Positions 35,201 through 44,799 of a DNA stretch of 64,000 nt are shown here, one piece after another. Origin of the DNA: Bipolaris cookei (Eukaryota; Ascomycota; Dothideomycetes; Pleosporales; Pleosporaceae); contig NRSV01000066.1 in assembly GCA_002286855.1 (NCBI GenBank), positions 121,939-185,938 on the forward strand. Direction: 5' to 3'. Under the pieces are notes generated by a model. It did not search any database, was not told the origin of the DNA, and worked only from the letters and a program-made list of their open reading frames with translations. The position numbers and the translations under genes were made by a program. Position 1 is the first letter of the stretch, and every line of letters starts with the position of its first letter.

Positions 35201-38200
35201 ACCGTTCATGGAAAAGAGCAGGTTGGGGTTGTCGCGACTGTAGACACTGGCAAAGGTATCATCCCATTCAATGGTCGTAACTGACCGCGGTAGTCGGTTC
35301 TTGAGATCCCAGAAGACGGCGCGGCCAAGGTTCACATCGTGGCGCATCAATCGCATCCTGGAATCACGCGGCCAGCACTTCTTATTCTTGTAGCCGATGA
35401 CATTCTCAAAGTTGGGATCGGGATTCTCAGTCAAGAACCGCTGGATCAAGTCTCGCGACTCCTCGGCGGTGAACCTAAAGAAGACCCAGATGCGGTCGAT
35501 GTACCTTGTGTAGAGACGAATGGGGTGGCGGACCTCAGTCTCCTTATCCTTGAACTGCAAGAAATCATTGGGACTCTCAGGAGCGCCAGCGATCTCATTT
35601 GCACGCTGCAAGCCCAGTAGCAGAATATCCAAAACGAGACCATAGTACTGGAACACGAATCCAGAGAACTGCAGGCCACGAATCATACCATAAGCGTTGA
35701 CGTGGTTCATGTCCTTGTAGTTGAGCTGTACGTTGTTCTTGGCTGTGATGTAGTCTGCCAGGTTGTGGTCCATGATGAGACGCAACAGTCGGTTCAACAT
35801 TGTCAAATCAATCTTCTCATAGACCTTTGATAACTGAGTTTCGATCATGACGTTGCATTCGCCATCCTTGGTCTCCCAGACTTGATCAAGATTGTTGATA
35901 CCTTGTGCCCATTTATATGTCAAGAGAGGCGGAACTTCAGAGTCTGAAGGCTTGATCCAAGCCGGGAATAGGTGTCGCTGATCGGCTTGGTACCACAAGT
36001 ATTGATCAAGGTATGCGTCCGTGATTTTCTCCATTGGTTCAATGTCGTATACAGGGTTGATGCTGCTGTAGTTGTCGTTCATATCAATACCAACTTCCTT
36101 AAACGCACGTTGCGTAAGCAGGAAGCGCTTGATCCTAGCCAGTGTTGTTCCAGGAGAGTCGTATGCTTGCTCGATGAGTGCCAATTCTTCACGCTGACTC
36201 TGATTGAGACGACCTTTGACAGAGTAAGCTTCCCTCAGCCGCTCCAGCGCTAGAATCAGAATCTTGGTGTCGTGTTTGTATGAGACACTGGGGAAAGGAA
36301 TCGGTTGGAACTTTCTAGCTTCGAGCCAATGTACCATAGTCGTGTAAATAGCAACAGCCTCCTCGGACGAAACATAAGGACCGTCTTTCATGTAATTGTG
36401 TTGACGCTCCTGTTCGGCCTTGAGCCACAGACGGGTCAATCGTCCCAGGTTCTTCTTAGCAACAGTCTTGTCAACAGTGGCACCTCGTCGAATGCGCTCA
36501 CGATTGTAATGGGCGACTGAGATCCACCAATCGGCCTTGCTCTTGACATAACGCAAAATGATGTTTTCGATAGGCGCTGGCAAGCCAGGAACCTTCCAAG
36601 GGATGTTACTCTTCCAGCAGCGCCATGCTTCCGAGAGATGTTGCAAGACGGTATTGACCTTGTTCTGCTTGATTCCCTCAGGCATCATGTCCATGAGATC
36701 GCTCATGACGGCTGCACGCAGCTCGAGATCAAAGTGCGATTCTACTCGCTGTTTGGTGACAGTCTTTGCGACGCCCTTGCTATGTCTGCCCTCAAACTGA
36801 CGTGAAAGCAGGTTGCCTAGCCAGCGCTCGAGTAGAGGGATGATACCTCGCATAAAGAACAACCAGACTCTCCAGGCAGGAGCCCAGAAACCGCATCCAG
36901 GACCCTTGCCCACAGGGCCAGAGTTGAATCGGTAGTAAATCAAATGCTTCAGGTCCTTGCAGGATCGAATCTGGTGCATCAGCTTGTATTTGTAACGGTA
37001 CATACCAGTCAATTGACCGACGTGGTTAAAGGCATACAGGATACCATCGGCAAGCTGAAAGGCGTCAATGTTGCCTAGACGATACTGCACCTGAGCATCA
37101 ACAATGAGCTTCGTCAATCTCAAGATTTCACGCATCAGATGGAAAGCATTTCCGAAACGTGACTTCTTTCGCTCTTTGGTGGTAAGAGTCTTGACCGGCT
37201 TCAAGTTAAAGTTGTAGTCGAGATGCAGATAGGTCAAGTTCTTGCGGTGGATGAGCAGGTTCAACATGTTGTAACCCTGGCGGCACACCTGCAGACCAGC
37301 CTCGACCCAGTCAATCTTGGTCTGTTGGAAGAACTTGGTGCTCTTCAATGTCCTCATAAGGTTTTGCTTGTTTTGTGCTTGAGGTGGTTTCTTGTGTAGT
37401 TCGTTGAGAACATACGTCTTGAGCAACTTCTGGTAGGAGACCCGGACTTTAACTGGCTGGCCCGCAGGTACGTGCTCGAGGTACCATTGCTTGACTAGGG
37501 GAACATCCTGCGCCCTGACCATGCGACCTGATCGCTTGTCAAACGGATGAGGTGACCACCAAAGCGCAATGGCGGAAGCAGTATCTGGTGTAGAAAGATC
37601 CTCGTCAGCCATGAATGGCTCCACGTCTTCGGGCATCTGGAAGTCATCTTCGTCATCTTCGTCGGCATCTCCGAAAACCATGTCTTCGTAGCTTACGGCC
37701 AAGTTCTTCGGAGCAACAGCTCTGGAAGAAATAGGATTGATTCCAGGATCGAAGTAGAAGGCTGGCAGGTCCGGATCTTCTGCGCGGACGTAGACAACCT
37801 GCGGATACGAGTACCAAGCCAGCTTGACACTTCGGGGTAGCGAGTTGTAAAGGTATGGGTATGATACACGGTATTCGGTTCGGATGGGGGATCGGAAGAT
37901 GATGCGGTCGATTGCGTTAAATTCGCCAAAGTCCTCGTCATTCGGGTCAATATCCTTATACAGGGGCTCAAAGCGAGGACCTCCGGGTATCGCAACATTG
38001 AGGGCCTTTGCAGTCTGGAAGCTGTCTAAATCAAACATGTGAAAGTAGTTCTTGTCAACAATGTCGCTGAGAAGCTGTTTGCTTAAGCGATATAGAGTCG
38101 CCATTTGAGGGAGATCCAGATTCCAAGTCTCGTAGCTGGGACCATTTACATGTGGAGTGTCGAGAAGTGGCCGGTGGTCATAAAACCATTCATACACAGG

Positions 38201-38890
38201 GCTATCCTCGTCCTCGTCGAGTTCCAACTGGATGGGCTCCAATGGCTCCACATCCTCAATGTTCTCCGAGTACGACAGAGGGGGCTCTTCATCATCAAAG
38301 GGTGGGAAACGCATTCGCTTGAAATGTCGGCGGTCGCTCTTCTCCTTTCTCATAGCGAGCCACATGGCAGCCCATTGCGCGTGGAACACAGGCTCAATCA
38401 CACGGGGGACTTCATTCACCAGCGTCAAGCACCCATTGGTGTGGTAGAGGACTTTTACATCACGTCTACTCTCCCAAGGCATGGGCATATTCTCGAGGAG
38501 CTTCAGAACAGCATGTGGCATGAACTTCAGCGCACCTAGGTAGCTTCGCTTGTCTGAGGTGAATTTCTTCTGAGATACATCGCCAATGTCTCTGAAGACC
38601 TTGCGCAAATGTTCTGGGGGGAGATCCGCCTTCTGCGTCTCCACAAAGCCAGCCTTGCGCTTTTCGCCGAACCTTTGACGCTGCTGCCTTAACCAGTCCT
38701 TCTTCTTTTGCGCGAACTTGGTGATTTGCGGGTCGACCGGTGGTCGCATACCAGGAGGTCCAACAGTACCAGGCGCGCCTGGTGGGCCTGGAGGTGGCGG
38801 CGGCGGAGGTGGCGGCGCATATCCAGAACCTGGAGGGCCTGGGGGAGGAGGACCCGGTGGAGGAGGTGGAGGGGGTGGAGGAAAATCCAT
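29261..38890 (-). CDS. PRP8: Pre-mRNA splicing factor Prp8 with intein
   Basis: Core U5 snRNP protein that holds the catalytic RNA of the spliceosome in the nucleus. One uninterrupted frame of 3209 codons. Removing the 834-residue intein (residues 1546-2379) leaves 2375 residues, the normal Prp8 length. The N-terminus is polyproline/glycine (MDFPPPPPPPPPGPP). Following family order there are the N-terminal domain (KKFTSDKRSYLGALKFMPHA), the PROCN region, the reverse-transcriptase-like thumb/palm, the U5- and U6-contact regions, the linker, the RNase H-like domain, and a C-terminal Jab1/MPN domain ending in DPVHRPLHFHNFAELEDVWVDRENQFE. Host sequence resumes after the intein with SGFEESMKFKKLTNAQRSG. 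No spliceosomal intron is needed anywhere. The gene is divergent from RPL34. The call is certain. Confidence 0.99.
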   Translation of the reverse strand: MDFPPPPPPPPPGPPPPGPPGSGYAPPPPPPPPPGPPGAPGTVGPPGMRPPVDPQITKFAQKKKDWLRQQRQRFGEKRKAGFVETQKADLPPEHLRKVFRDIGDVSQKKFTSDKRSYLGALKFMPHAVLKLLENMPMPWESRRDVKVLYHTNGCLTLVNEVPRVIEPVFHAQWAAMWLAMRKEKSDRRHFKRMRFPPFDDEEPPLSYSENIEDVEPLEPIQLELDEDEDSPVYEWFYDHRPLLDTPHVNGPSYETWNLDLPQMATLYRLSKQLLSDIVDKNYFHMFDLDSFQTAKALNVAIPGGPRFEPLYKDIDPNDEDFGEFNAIDRIIFRSPIRTEYRVSYPYLYNSLPRSVKLAWYSYPQVVYVRAEDPDLPAFYFDPGINPISSRAVAPKNLAVSYEDMVFGDADEDDEDDFQMPEDVEPFMADEDLSTPDTASAIALWWSPHPFDKRSGRMVRAQDVPLVKQWYLEHVPAGQPVKVRVSYQKLLKTYVLNELHKKPPQAQNKQNLMRTLKSTKFFQQTKIDWVEAGLQVCRQGYNMLNLLIHRKNLTYLHLDYNFNLKPVKTLTTKERKKSRFGNAFHLMREILRLTKLIVDAQVQYRLGNIDAFQLADGILYAFNHVGQLTGMYRYKYKLMHQIRSCKDLKHLIYYRFNSGPVGKGPGCGFWAPAWRVWLFFMRGIIPLLERWLGNLLSRQFEGRHSKGVAKTVTKQRVESHFDLELRAAVMSDLMDMMPEGIKQNKVNTVLQHLSEAWRCWKSNIPWKVPGLPAPIENIILRYVKSKADWWISVAHYNRERIRRGATVDKTVAKKNLGRLTRLWLKAEQERQHNYMKDGPYVSSEEAVAIYTTMVHWLEARKFQPIPFPSVSYKHDTKILILALERLREAYSVKGRLNQSQREELALIEQAYDSPGTTLARIKRFLLTQRAFKEVGIDMNDNYSSINPVYDIEPMEKITDAYLDQYLWYQADQRHLFPAWIKPSDSEVPPLLTYKWAQGINNLDQVWETKDGECNVMIETQLSKVYEKIDLTMLNRLLRLIMDHNLADYITAKNNVQLNYKDMNHVNAYGMIRGLQFSGFVFQYYGLVLDILLLGLQRANEIAGAPESPNDFLQFKDKETEVRHPIRLYTRYIDRIWVFFRFTAEESRDLIQRFLTENPDPNFENVIGYKNKKCWPRDSRMRLMRHDVNLGRAVFWDLKNRLPRSVTTIEWDDTFASVYSRDNPNLLFSMNGFEVRILPKIRNLTGEFPVKDSVWSLVDNSTKERTADAFLQVTEEDIQKFNNRIRQILMSSGSTTFTKIANKWNTTLIALFTYYREAAVSTVNLLDTIVKCETKIQTRVKIGLNSKMPSRFPPAVFYTPKELGGLGMISGSHILIPTSDKRWSKQTDTGVTHYRAGMSHDEETLIPNIFRYIIPWESEFVDSQRVWMEYSQKRQEAQQQNRRLTLEDLEDSWDRGLPRINTLFQKDRSTLSFDKGFRARTEFKIYQHMKSNPFWWTSQRHDGKLWNLNQYRSDCIQALGGVETILEHTLFKATAFPSWEGLFWEKACLANGTRLLRYDGSEVLVEDVKEGDLLLGPDGTSRRAFNIVHGTEQLYRIKVGGKKEDLVVTKNHILVLYLEKKCENECQGMSMKDHHSRFSAQLGDLPEPSSDPAAADRTNNLVKARADFTSAFKSALSWLLKAERGKKGAETVRNTLNGTTGITIRDESYIVNIPVGRGTRAEYATFAWGNPNRTNIQGHSNHPPIFFETKDLAFAAAVAKSREIHEQGDVTLANLRQRFEEKSASGKGGEIRLDAGLPNMFLLWNKNGLDLKIRVYCSRNCKKYGRSYSFPALPNENASCIQDSEDDEEDPFLLDMEKPEVSASERYDVVEMTAEEFAALEPNVQAKYRVFRCPGFELPEENVPIHPYFLGLWLGDGNRKSTTIYNEHEAEVRDFLASYAAELDLHLIWRGRTRLADRPFPTAHKGKGSVTSETQKSRQTIKKIRLSAGWSFQDNRQPGEARLWVPPENTTQPSTEGSQKREHSSTLCSSTDRCQRLQEHNIPSSSSLPQPASSTGMGNVPEPTFRLMASSIPAEPLSRILSDDELLGIAGRSYVSEDTTAPEPDADEVCENLLYKGEILMYPQDRELDEELDLIEIESDDEEEEEEEEQSSDDIEFINEDLGRRPSRFERHRVARLEAGRSTYGQLRPEEEAELIHELVEYDENTDGVNKLCTALQGLGIMSGGATGPGADRKHIPSVYLKNSRAVRLAVLAGLIDSDGWLVYPENFIGFSQSERWHKALFWDTVALARSLGFGVWTTKRDMWNPTRTQRYPQLVVQISGNISEIPCLLARKKGCERYVPQMHSFMIKRIDLESTPTAWSGFRVDKDQLYLRHDYMVLHNSGFEESMKFKKLTNAQRSGLNQIPNRRFTLWWSPTINRANVYVGFQVQLDLTGIFLHGKIPTLKISLIQIFRAHLWQKIHESVVMDLCQVFDQELEALGIETVQKETIHPRKSYKMNSSCADILLFASHKWSVSPPSMLYDTKDTMSATTTNKFWIDVQLRYGDYDSHDIERYVRAKYLDYTQDSMSIYPSATGLMIGIDLAYNLYSAYGQYFPGLKQLVQQAMAKIMKANPALYVLRERIRKGLQLYASESSQEFLNSQNYSELFSNQIQLFIDDTNVYRVTIHKTFEGNLTTKPINGAIFIFNPRTGQLFLKIIHTSVWAGQKRLGQLAKWKTAEEVAALIRSLPVEEQPKQLIVTRKGLLDPLEVHLLDFPNISIRASELQLPFQAAMKVEKLGDMILRATGPQMVLFNLYDEWLKTISSYTAFSRLILILRALHVNQDKTKLLLRPDKTVITQEHHIWPSLTDEDWIKVEVQLRDLILLDYGKKNNVNTSSLTSSEVRDIILGMEISAPSMQRQQAAEIDKQQEEQQQLTAVTTKTQNIHGEEMVVTTTSQYEQASFASKTEWRTRAVATSNLRTRANNIYINSEDVKEEGHFTYVMPKNVLKRFITIADLRVQVAGYLYGKSPPDNDQVKEICTIVMIPQVGNTRDVQLPKELPRHEYLDNLEPLGIIHTVSGNEPPYMQASDVTQHARLMNQHASWDKKTVSMTVSFTPGSVSLAAWALTPNGYKWGAENKDTMSDNPAGFSTSFGEKCQLLLSDKIRGYFLVPDNGIWNYSFMGSAFGSVEKKPVHVRLDTPVRFYDPVHRPLHFHNFAELEDVWVDRENQFE
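31754..34255 (-). mobile_element. Prp8 intein with LAGLIDADG homing endonuclease
   Basis: An 834-residue protein-splicing element inside Prp8, in frame. It begins with Cys (CLANGTRLLRYDGSEVLVED, block A) straight after FWEKA and ends YMVLHN before Ser, the +1 nucleophile. Block B is VVTKNHIL (about 61-67). Two dodecapeptide motifs are present: LGLWLGDG (363-370) and LAGLIDSDG (705-713), each keeping its acidic residue, so both the splicing and nuclease parts look intact. Inteins at this Prp8 site are known in many ascomycetes and in Cryptococcus. Unusual here are about 290 residues between block B and the first nuclease motif, and about 335 between the two motifs, including an acidic Glu run (ESDDEEEEEEEE) and Ser/Pro-rich sequence. 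Spread would be by homing into intein-free PRP8 alleles. Confidence 0.96.
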
Positions 38891-39658
38891 GTTGATTACT
38901 GTAGGGTGTAAAAAGCTGCTGTCGTCAGATAGAGCTTCTGGGCGCGACTGGAATGGATTTGCGCTGAGAGTATCGGGGGTAAAAGGATGATAGCTAGGTC
39001 TCTAGCAGCTCCTTGCTATGTTTGGCAAGCACCGTAAAATAGGGAACGAGAGATTCGCCGACCTTTAAGAAAACAACTCTGGTGCAGCACTGCACTGCAC
39101 GAGTCGGCTGAGCACAGGTCGCGACAAGCTTAGGAGTCTCGTCCTGAGCTTTGCGGACAGCGCCGCGGTCGAAGAAGGGAAAAGTCGCGTCGGCACGCCC
39201 GTTCAACGACAACCTCCAATTGCTCAAAAGTCGGAAGAGAGGCGGCGCACACGATGCAGAGATACGACTCCGCGCGTTGTGTGGGTGAGGTGATGAAGAT
39301 GGATCGCTAATGGCGTGCATGAACTTTTGTCTTCGCGACATCTGCAGACAGCAACGCGGGCACGTGACCAAGCGGTGGGTCGCCGCACGCTAGCTTCTGC
39401 CTAGCCCACTAGCGCCAGGTCCTGGTAAGCGAGAATTGCAGAACACCGGAATTTTGACCTCGCGACGTCCGATCACTAACGACACAGCACTCCAGTGGTA
39501 AGTTTCATCGACAACGTGCTGGCAGCTATTGTCCCATACTAATTCCCGTTCAGAATCAGGTAAGAATTTTTTTTTCGACGCGCCACGCCACCTCGGAGAC
39601 GACATCACTCACATCACTGCAGACAATTACCCACTGACTCCCCGGGAAATCTATCACG
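38891..39658. promoter_or_regulatory. Bidirectional promoter region of PRP8 and RPL34
   Basis: 768 bp between two divergent housekeeping genes. No TATA box stands out near either start. An open frame at 38,994-39,371 has no coding character. Specific regulatory sites cannot be named from the sequence. Confidence 0.45.
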
Positions 39659-40138
39659 ATGCCTTCCAACAGACTCACCTACGTACGTCGCACCGCAATC
39701 TCGAGAGCTGGACCCGGCGATTGAGAGTTCTTAAGAGGAAATTCGGAATTGAAGGCTGACATTGGGCAGAGGCGACGTGCGCCATACAACACCAAGAGCC
39801 AAAAGGTCCGCATTGTCAGGACTCCCGGTGGTGAGCTTCGTTACCTGCACATCAAGAAGAAGGGCACTGCCCCCAAGTGCGGTGTAAGTTGAATTAACAT
39901 GGCGTCAAGGCGTGCTATTGACGATTGCTAGGACTGCGGTACCAAGCTCCAGGGTGTTCCCGCCCTCCGCCCCCGCGAGTACGCCCAAGTGTCCCGCCCC
40001 AAGAAGACCGTCCAGCGCGCCTACGGCGGATCGCGATGCGCCAACTGCGTTCAGGACCGCATCGTCCGTGCTTTCCTGATCGAGGAGCAGAAGGTCGTCA
40101 AGAAGGTGCTCAAGGAGTCCCAGCAAAAGAAGCGTTAA
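39659..40138 (+). CDS. RPL34: 60S ribosomal protein eL34
   Basis: Large-subunit ribosomal protein. Three exons: 39,659-39,682 (8 codons, MPSNRLTY), 39,770-39,883 and 39,932-40,138, giving 114 residues, all junctions in phase 0. After the first splice the sequence reads RRRAPYNTKSQKVRIVRTPGG, and the second exon ends KKKGTAPKCG, joining DCGTKLQGVPALRPREYA. Two CxxC pairs (PKCGDCG and SRCANC) form the zinc site of the family. The tiny first exon followed by an intron is common in fungal ribosomal protein genes. The acceptor of intron 1 (GGGCAG) is fixed by the conserved YRRR. Confidence 0.96.
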
Positions 40139-41036
40139 GCGGTTGCGTTGAAGGATAAGGGGGTTTAGCATGTCAAAACTGGGTCAACGGTGTTACGTGC
40201 ATTATGGGCAGTCTCCTGGTTCGGTCGGCTTTTACGATATCAAGAAGATTTCTGCGCCACTCGGCCAGGATGTAGCTGAGTAGGATCACGAATACATCCA
40301 CAAGCTACGACACGACTCTCCCAGGATACTATAGTGTGACGCCAATGTGAAGGGCCGGTGGCTTGAATGCTTGCTCAGAAGCCGTATTCCAATGCAAACT
40401 GGTGCGCCTAAAATTTCCTGGCTTGCGTCTTTCGAGAAGAATCCGCGAGTGCTGCTGTCGGTCAACACACAGCTTGAGGGCAGAATTTATTATTGCAACA
40501 TAATATCAACACGTGCTCAAACGACAGTGGTATCGAATCGACCTCTACATACGTAGCTGTTTGCATGTCATAGCCTGCATACTGATGACGACGATGTGAA
40601 CCATGTCTTGCATCGATGTATGGATCACAGACGTCATATCCAGATGGTGAGGGTGAGGCGCGTGTCATTCAGATTCAGATACAAACAAACCTAGCCGTGA
40701 CGGGAGAAACATGTCGGATAGCCACGGTGCCCAGCCAGAATAAGGCTGGTGAGCCGCGACTCAAGCATGGGCCCGATGCTGTGATTGGTGGTCGACGGAC
40801 GTTCATGTACGTAGAGCTTGCCGGCGCTCCAGGACGTGGAGCTTGCAATTTGCGATTGCAACGACGCGCATGGTCGAGCGCCTGTTCCGCGCCCTTCCTG
40901 GTCCTGGAGTGTTGGAGTCAGACTTTGGCGCCGCGAGTGAAGGTGACTTTTGCGCTGGCGGCCTCGGACACTCAGCCAGCGCGACCCCCACTTCCACTCA
41001 CCTCGACACCCTAAATTGTCTGCGATATCGGTCGCC
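40139..41036. other. Intergenic region upstream of the Zn2Cys6 gene
   Basis: RPL34 3' flank and promoter of the regulator gene. Overlapping open frames between 40,616 and 41,014 lack coding character. No repeat or RNA gene is recognised. Confidence 0.5.
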
Positions 41037-43484
41037 ATGTCTAACAACATGTTACATTCCTTGTCGCCGACGACGCCAGGATTACAAGCCCTTCCGCACC
41101 CTTTCGCCAGCCCCAACAGCAACCATGCGCGCGGTTTCAAACGCTCGGCATCCAGCGACGACGACGAAAACGGCGATGGAGATACGCGCCCGTCGTCATC
41201 GCGGCGCAATACTGCCGTGAAGCGCGCATGCAACGAGTGTCGCCAGCAAAAGGTATGCCAGATCAGTCTGTGTGCCAGCCGCCGGTAGACAGTTGGGCGA
41301 TCAACATCCTTGTTCTTCTTTTTCCACAACCACTGCTTCTTCCTGCTAACTCTGATTTTTTTTCTTCACAGCTCAAATGCAACGTACAGCAAGATCCCTT
41401 CGTCAGCTGTGCCCGCTGCCAGAAGCAGAACCTACGATGCGTCATCGAGCCCAACTTCAAGCGCATAGGCAAGCGCAACCGGAATGCAGAGATGGAGAAG
41501 GAAATGGAGTATCTGCGCGAGCGGCTGGCCATGTACGAGGGCCAATCCACGCCAAACCAGCCTGTCCTCAAAGCTCCGCCGCAAACGTCAAACAATAGTC
41601 ACAACTTCACTCTCGGTCCGGTGCCTAAGGTCGAGGACGATGCCTTTTTACAAACACAACACACACAAGTTGCGGCAACGTCTCTTCTGGACCTGCGCAG
41701 CGGATCGCCTATGTTCTTTTCGCTCGGCGCTGGCGAAGTGCGACTTGGGCACAGCGAGGTCAACGACTTGTTCACCGAGTATTTCCAGCTCTACCACCCA
41801 TTTTTGCCATTCCTAGACCAGGTGCGGTCGCCCGACGAATACTATTCTCAGGACCATAAGCTCCTGTTCTGGGCCATTATTGCTGTTGCCGCACGGCGCT
41901 ACGGACCTAGGCCGTCCCTCCTCAAAGAACTTGCCAAACCGCTCAGTGATCTGGTTTGGGATTCGATAAGAAATCAACCAAATCATCACGTGGTTAAGGC
42001 TTTATGTCTTCTCTGTACCTGGCCTTTACCGGCAGAGCGAACAGTCACAGACCCAACCTTTATTATGTCTGGTGCGATGATGCAAGTCGCAATGCAAATA
42101 GGCTTACATCAGCCGACTCACCCAGATGACTTTTCTAGAACGAAGATGCGCTTACGACAAGAGGATATTCACGATCGCCTAAGGACATGGGCCGTCTGCA
42201 ATATCGTAGCGCAAACGTAGGCTTAGCCCTGCTTGCCATCCCGGACAAAGGCTAACAAATTCCAGGGTATCGACAGGTAACGGACAGCCCTCTATCACTC
42301 TCTACGATACCACGCTTGATTTCAAAGTGGATGACGAGGAGCACATGCGTATCATACCGCCAACGCTGTTTGTTCGGCTTCGTCAGGAAATGGCAGCAAG
42401 CAGGATTAACAAGCTACTTTACTCAGTGAATAGTCGTCGGTTTTCCGAAGGTGCTGCCATCAGCTACATGAGCCTTGAAGCAGATCGCCTGAAAGAGGAG
42501 CGTGTCAAAGAAGAAAATAATTCTCTTGATGGCGTGGATAGTGGTAAGTTGTATTGGTAATATTCGCCCCCACCATTGATTGACTAACAATGAGTAGATC
42601 TGGAAGAGCTATATCATTATGCCGTCTCATTGCACCTTCACCTATATTCTTTCTTTAGCAGTGAAGCCCGGCTGGAGCGACGGGACGATCTCGTCGCCTT
42701 GTACTTTGCCGCAACAGCTTACCTGGAACGCGTCTTCAAGTTGCATAGCGATGGAAAACTACCCTACGTTCCATATTATGTAATGCAGATGGCACTCGCG
42801 GCTGGATTTGCCCTACTCAAACTACTCAATTCCGACTTTGCCAGCAAACTGCCCGCGGACAAAGGTCGACAATTCGTACTGCAAACGGTTGATGCACTGA
42901 GAAAGGCCAAAGTATGGTCTAACGACCTTTTGGATCGGTTCGCTGAAGTGCTGGCACAGCTGTGGAAGGAGAGCTCTCGAGGTCGCAGCTTGCACAGCAT
43001 GTCGCAATCACCTTCTCTTAGCAATGCAGGTATGAACAACAGTATGTTTAACCACCACAATCAACGGCAACAGCAACAACACGATCAAAGAAGAAGCAGT
43101 GCCACATTACTAGATGATCCTCTCGGCCTAATAATCAGAAGCCGGATGAGTATGAGCGTAGTATTTGACTGTGCATGGCGCTGGCGCGAGGCACAGGTTG
43201 CTGGTGCTGCGGAATTACTGGAAAAAACCGTCACAACGAACCCTACCAATCCGGACTCTTCTGGTAATTCTACGCCGCCAAATGGCGTGGTGATCGAAAA
43301 CCCTGCGCACACCCTGCCAAACTTCAATCCACACATCAACACGCTCAGTATGCCGCTTCAGCTCTCCAATGGCATGGCGAGCGCCAATAGTTTTGAAATG
43401 TTCGATTCTGTATCTTGGTTGTTGGATACACAGCCAGACTGGACATATGGCAGCGGGAATTTTGGAAATGATTTTGGTGTCTAA
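41037..43484 (+). CDS. Zn2Cys6 transcription factor with fungal-specific domain
   Basis: Four exons: 41,037-41,252, 41,372-42,216, 42,266-42,543 and 42,598-43,484, giving 741 residues. The binuclear zinc cluster is split by intron 1: ACNECRQQK joins LKCNVQQDPFVSCARCQKQNLRC. This places cysteines at 65, 68, 75, 85, 88 and 95 (C-x2-C-x6-C-x9-C-x2-C-x6-C), followed by a basic linker and a coiled coil (AEMEKEMEYLRERLAMYEG). The fungal-specific regulatory domain follows (YHPFLPFLDQVRSPDEYY, LLFWAIIAVAARRYGPRPSLL, ALCLLCTWPLP, GLHQPTHPDDF). The C-terminal part has a Gln-rich stretch and ends in aromatic, acidic sequence like an activation domain. The middle domain resembles the War1 weak-acid-response regulators as I remember them; that subfamily assignment is tentative. 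No adjacent biosynthetic cluster suggests a target. Confidence 0.9.
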
Positions 43485-44799
43485 GTCGAATTTGGATCAA
43501 CAATCGAGTGATTTGTCATCGCAGGATCCCCTGAACCAGTTTCTTCGCTGTCAAGACTGGGCCTACGCTCTGAGCTGCTTGGAATCTCTTTATGATTCTG
43601 CAGCAGATTCATTCAAAAACAATGTTGAAGCAGATAAATTTGGATCATTGAGGTATCTGTGAGTTTTGGTATTTGATTTAGCGTAGTATTTGATTTAGCG
43701 TGGCGTTTGGGCGGAGAATTGATCATTCAGGTCGAGAGTCCTGTTAGTGACACTTTGTGACTTTATTGTTAGTGTGTATGACTTAAGCTATAAATGTATA
43801 AGTCTAGTAACATAAGGTGTGCGCACCTTACTTATTATATACGACAACATGTCTTCTTGATAAGTTCGGACTTGCGATTCATTGTGGCGTCTGCATGGTG
43901 TGTGTGGATCAGACGAGTAGGTTGGTGTTTATTTTGTAATATTAAATTGTAGTGTCAACTATTAAAGTTCAACTTCTACGTCTCCTCTGCTATGTCTTAT
44001 TCTCTACTGTGTATGTACCTTGTATTATATTTAAACAGAAATTTGCTGAGATACAAAAAGATAATAGTAGCGTGGCGAAATTCTACTCAGGATGATTTAA
44101 GAGACTTACCTGAGAAAGTACCGATACATTAGAATGTTTAACGAAAATAACCCCGCCGAGAAAAAGACAGATGGAATGTTGTAATAAAAAATAGCTTTAC
44201 TACACTTAGAAGTGAGAAGTAAAAACTGAACATAGAAAAGTTATGGTCATAAAAGTGATAACATAACGTAAAGCACCACTGAGCCGGATACTTTTTCTTG
44301 GCATTGCGAATTTCACGTACGAAACACTATGCATCAACATAAGAATTTTTTTAACTCAGCGAGAAGGTAGAATTATTCTAGCTCTTCAGGCCTTTCGTAC
44401 AGGCCAGTTTAAGACTATACGACGCGCTGAGTTAAAAAAAATCCTTATGTTGTTGTTGATGCATAGTGTTTCGTACGTGAAGTTCGCAATACCAAGAGAA
44501 AGTGTCCGGCTCGGTGGAGCTTTACGTTAATCTAAACAGGAATTTATAAAAAGGAAGATGACTTATATGTTAGAAAAGTGAATACTAGGTAGTAGATATA
44601 GAAGGAGTAGTTTCTGAATGCTAATTACCTTCTAAACTGTAATCATTGTAAGAAATCTATGCACCCATACGAATACCCACATAACACGGACAACCCTGAC
44701 TCAACGTTCAAAAAGCCCCATAAAAACATATAGCATATGAAACACTCGAATGGTCTTGGAAATCTCAGGTTAGACATAAAAAAAGAGAGAAATAAATTC
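43485..44799. other. Intergenic region containing a foldback element
   Basis: Lies between convergent genes. Outside the MITE at 44,264-44,529 it holds only A/T-rich 3' flanks. A 16-bp unit GTATTTGATTTAGCGT occurs twice in tandem, the second copy complete, just after position 43,670. Confidence 0.5.
44264..44529. mobile_element. Foldback MITE with ~100-bp arms and TA flanks
   Basis: Left arm 44,264-44,360 and right arm 44,427-44,529 are inverted copies of each other, about 90% identical, with a six-base gap where the right arm has extra CAACAA. The tips are ACGTAAAGC and GCTTTACGT, each flanked by TA, as expected for a Tc1/mariner-type target duplication. The loop is only 66 bp and has no coding capacity. 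Most differences between the arms are C/T or G/A transitions. The tips do not match those of the Fot/pogo element at 57,617, so the autonomous partner is not in this window. Confidence 0.85.

Noticed and set aside
38708..38990. Gly- and Arg-rich plus-strand frames over the PRP8 start
   Set aside because: Antisense of the polyproline N-terminus of Prp8.
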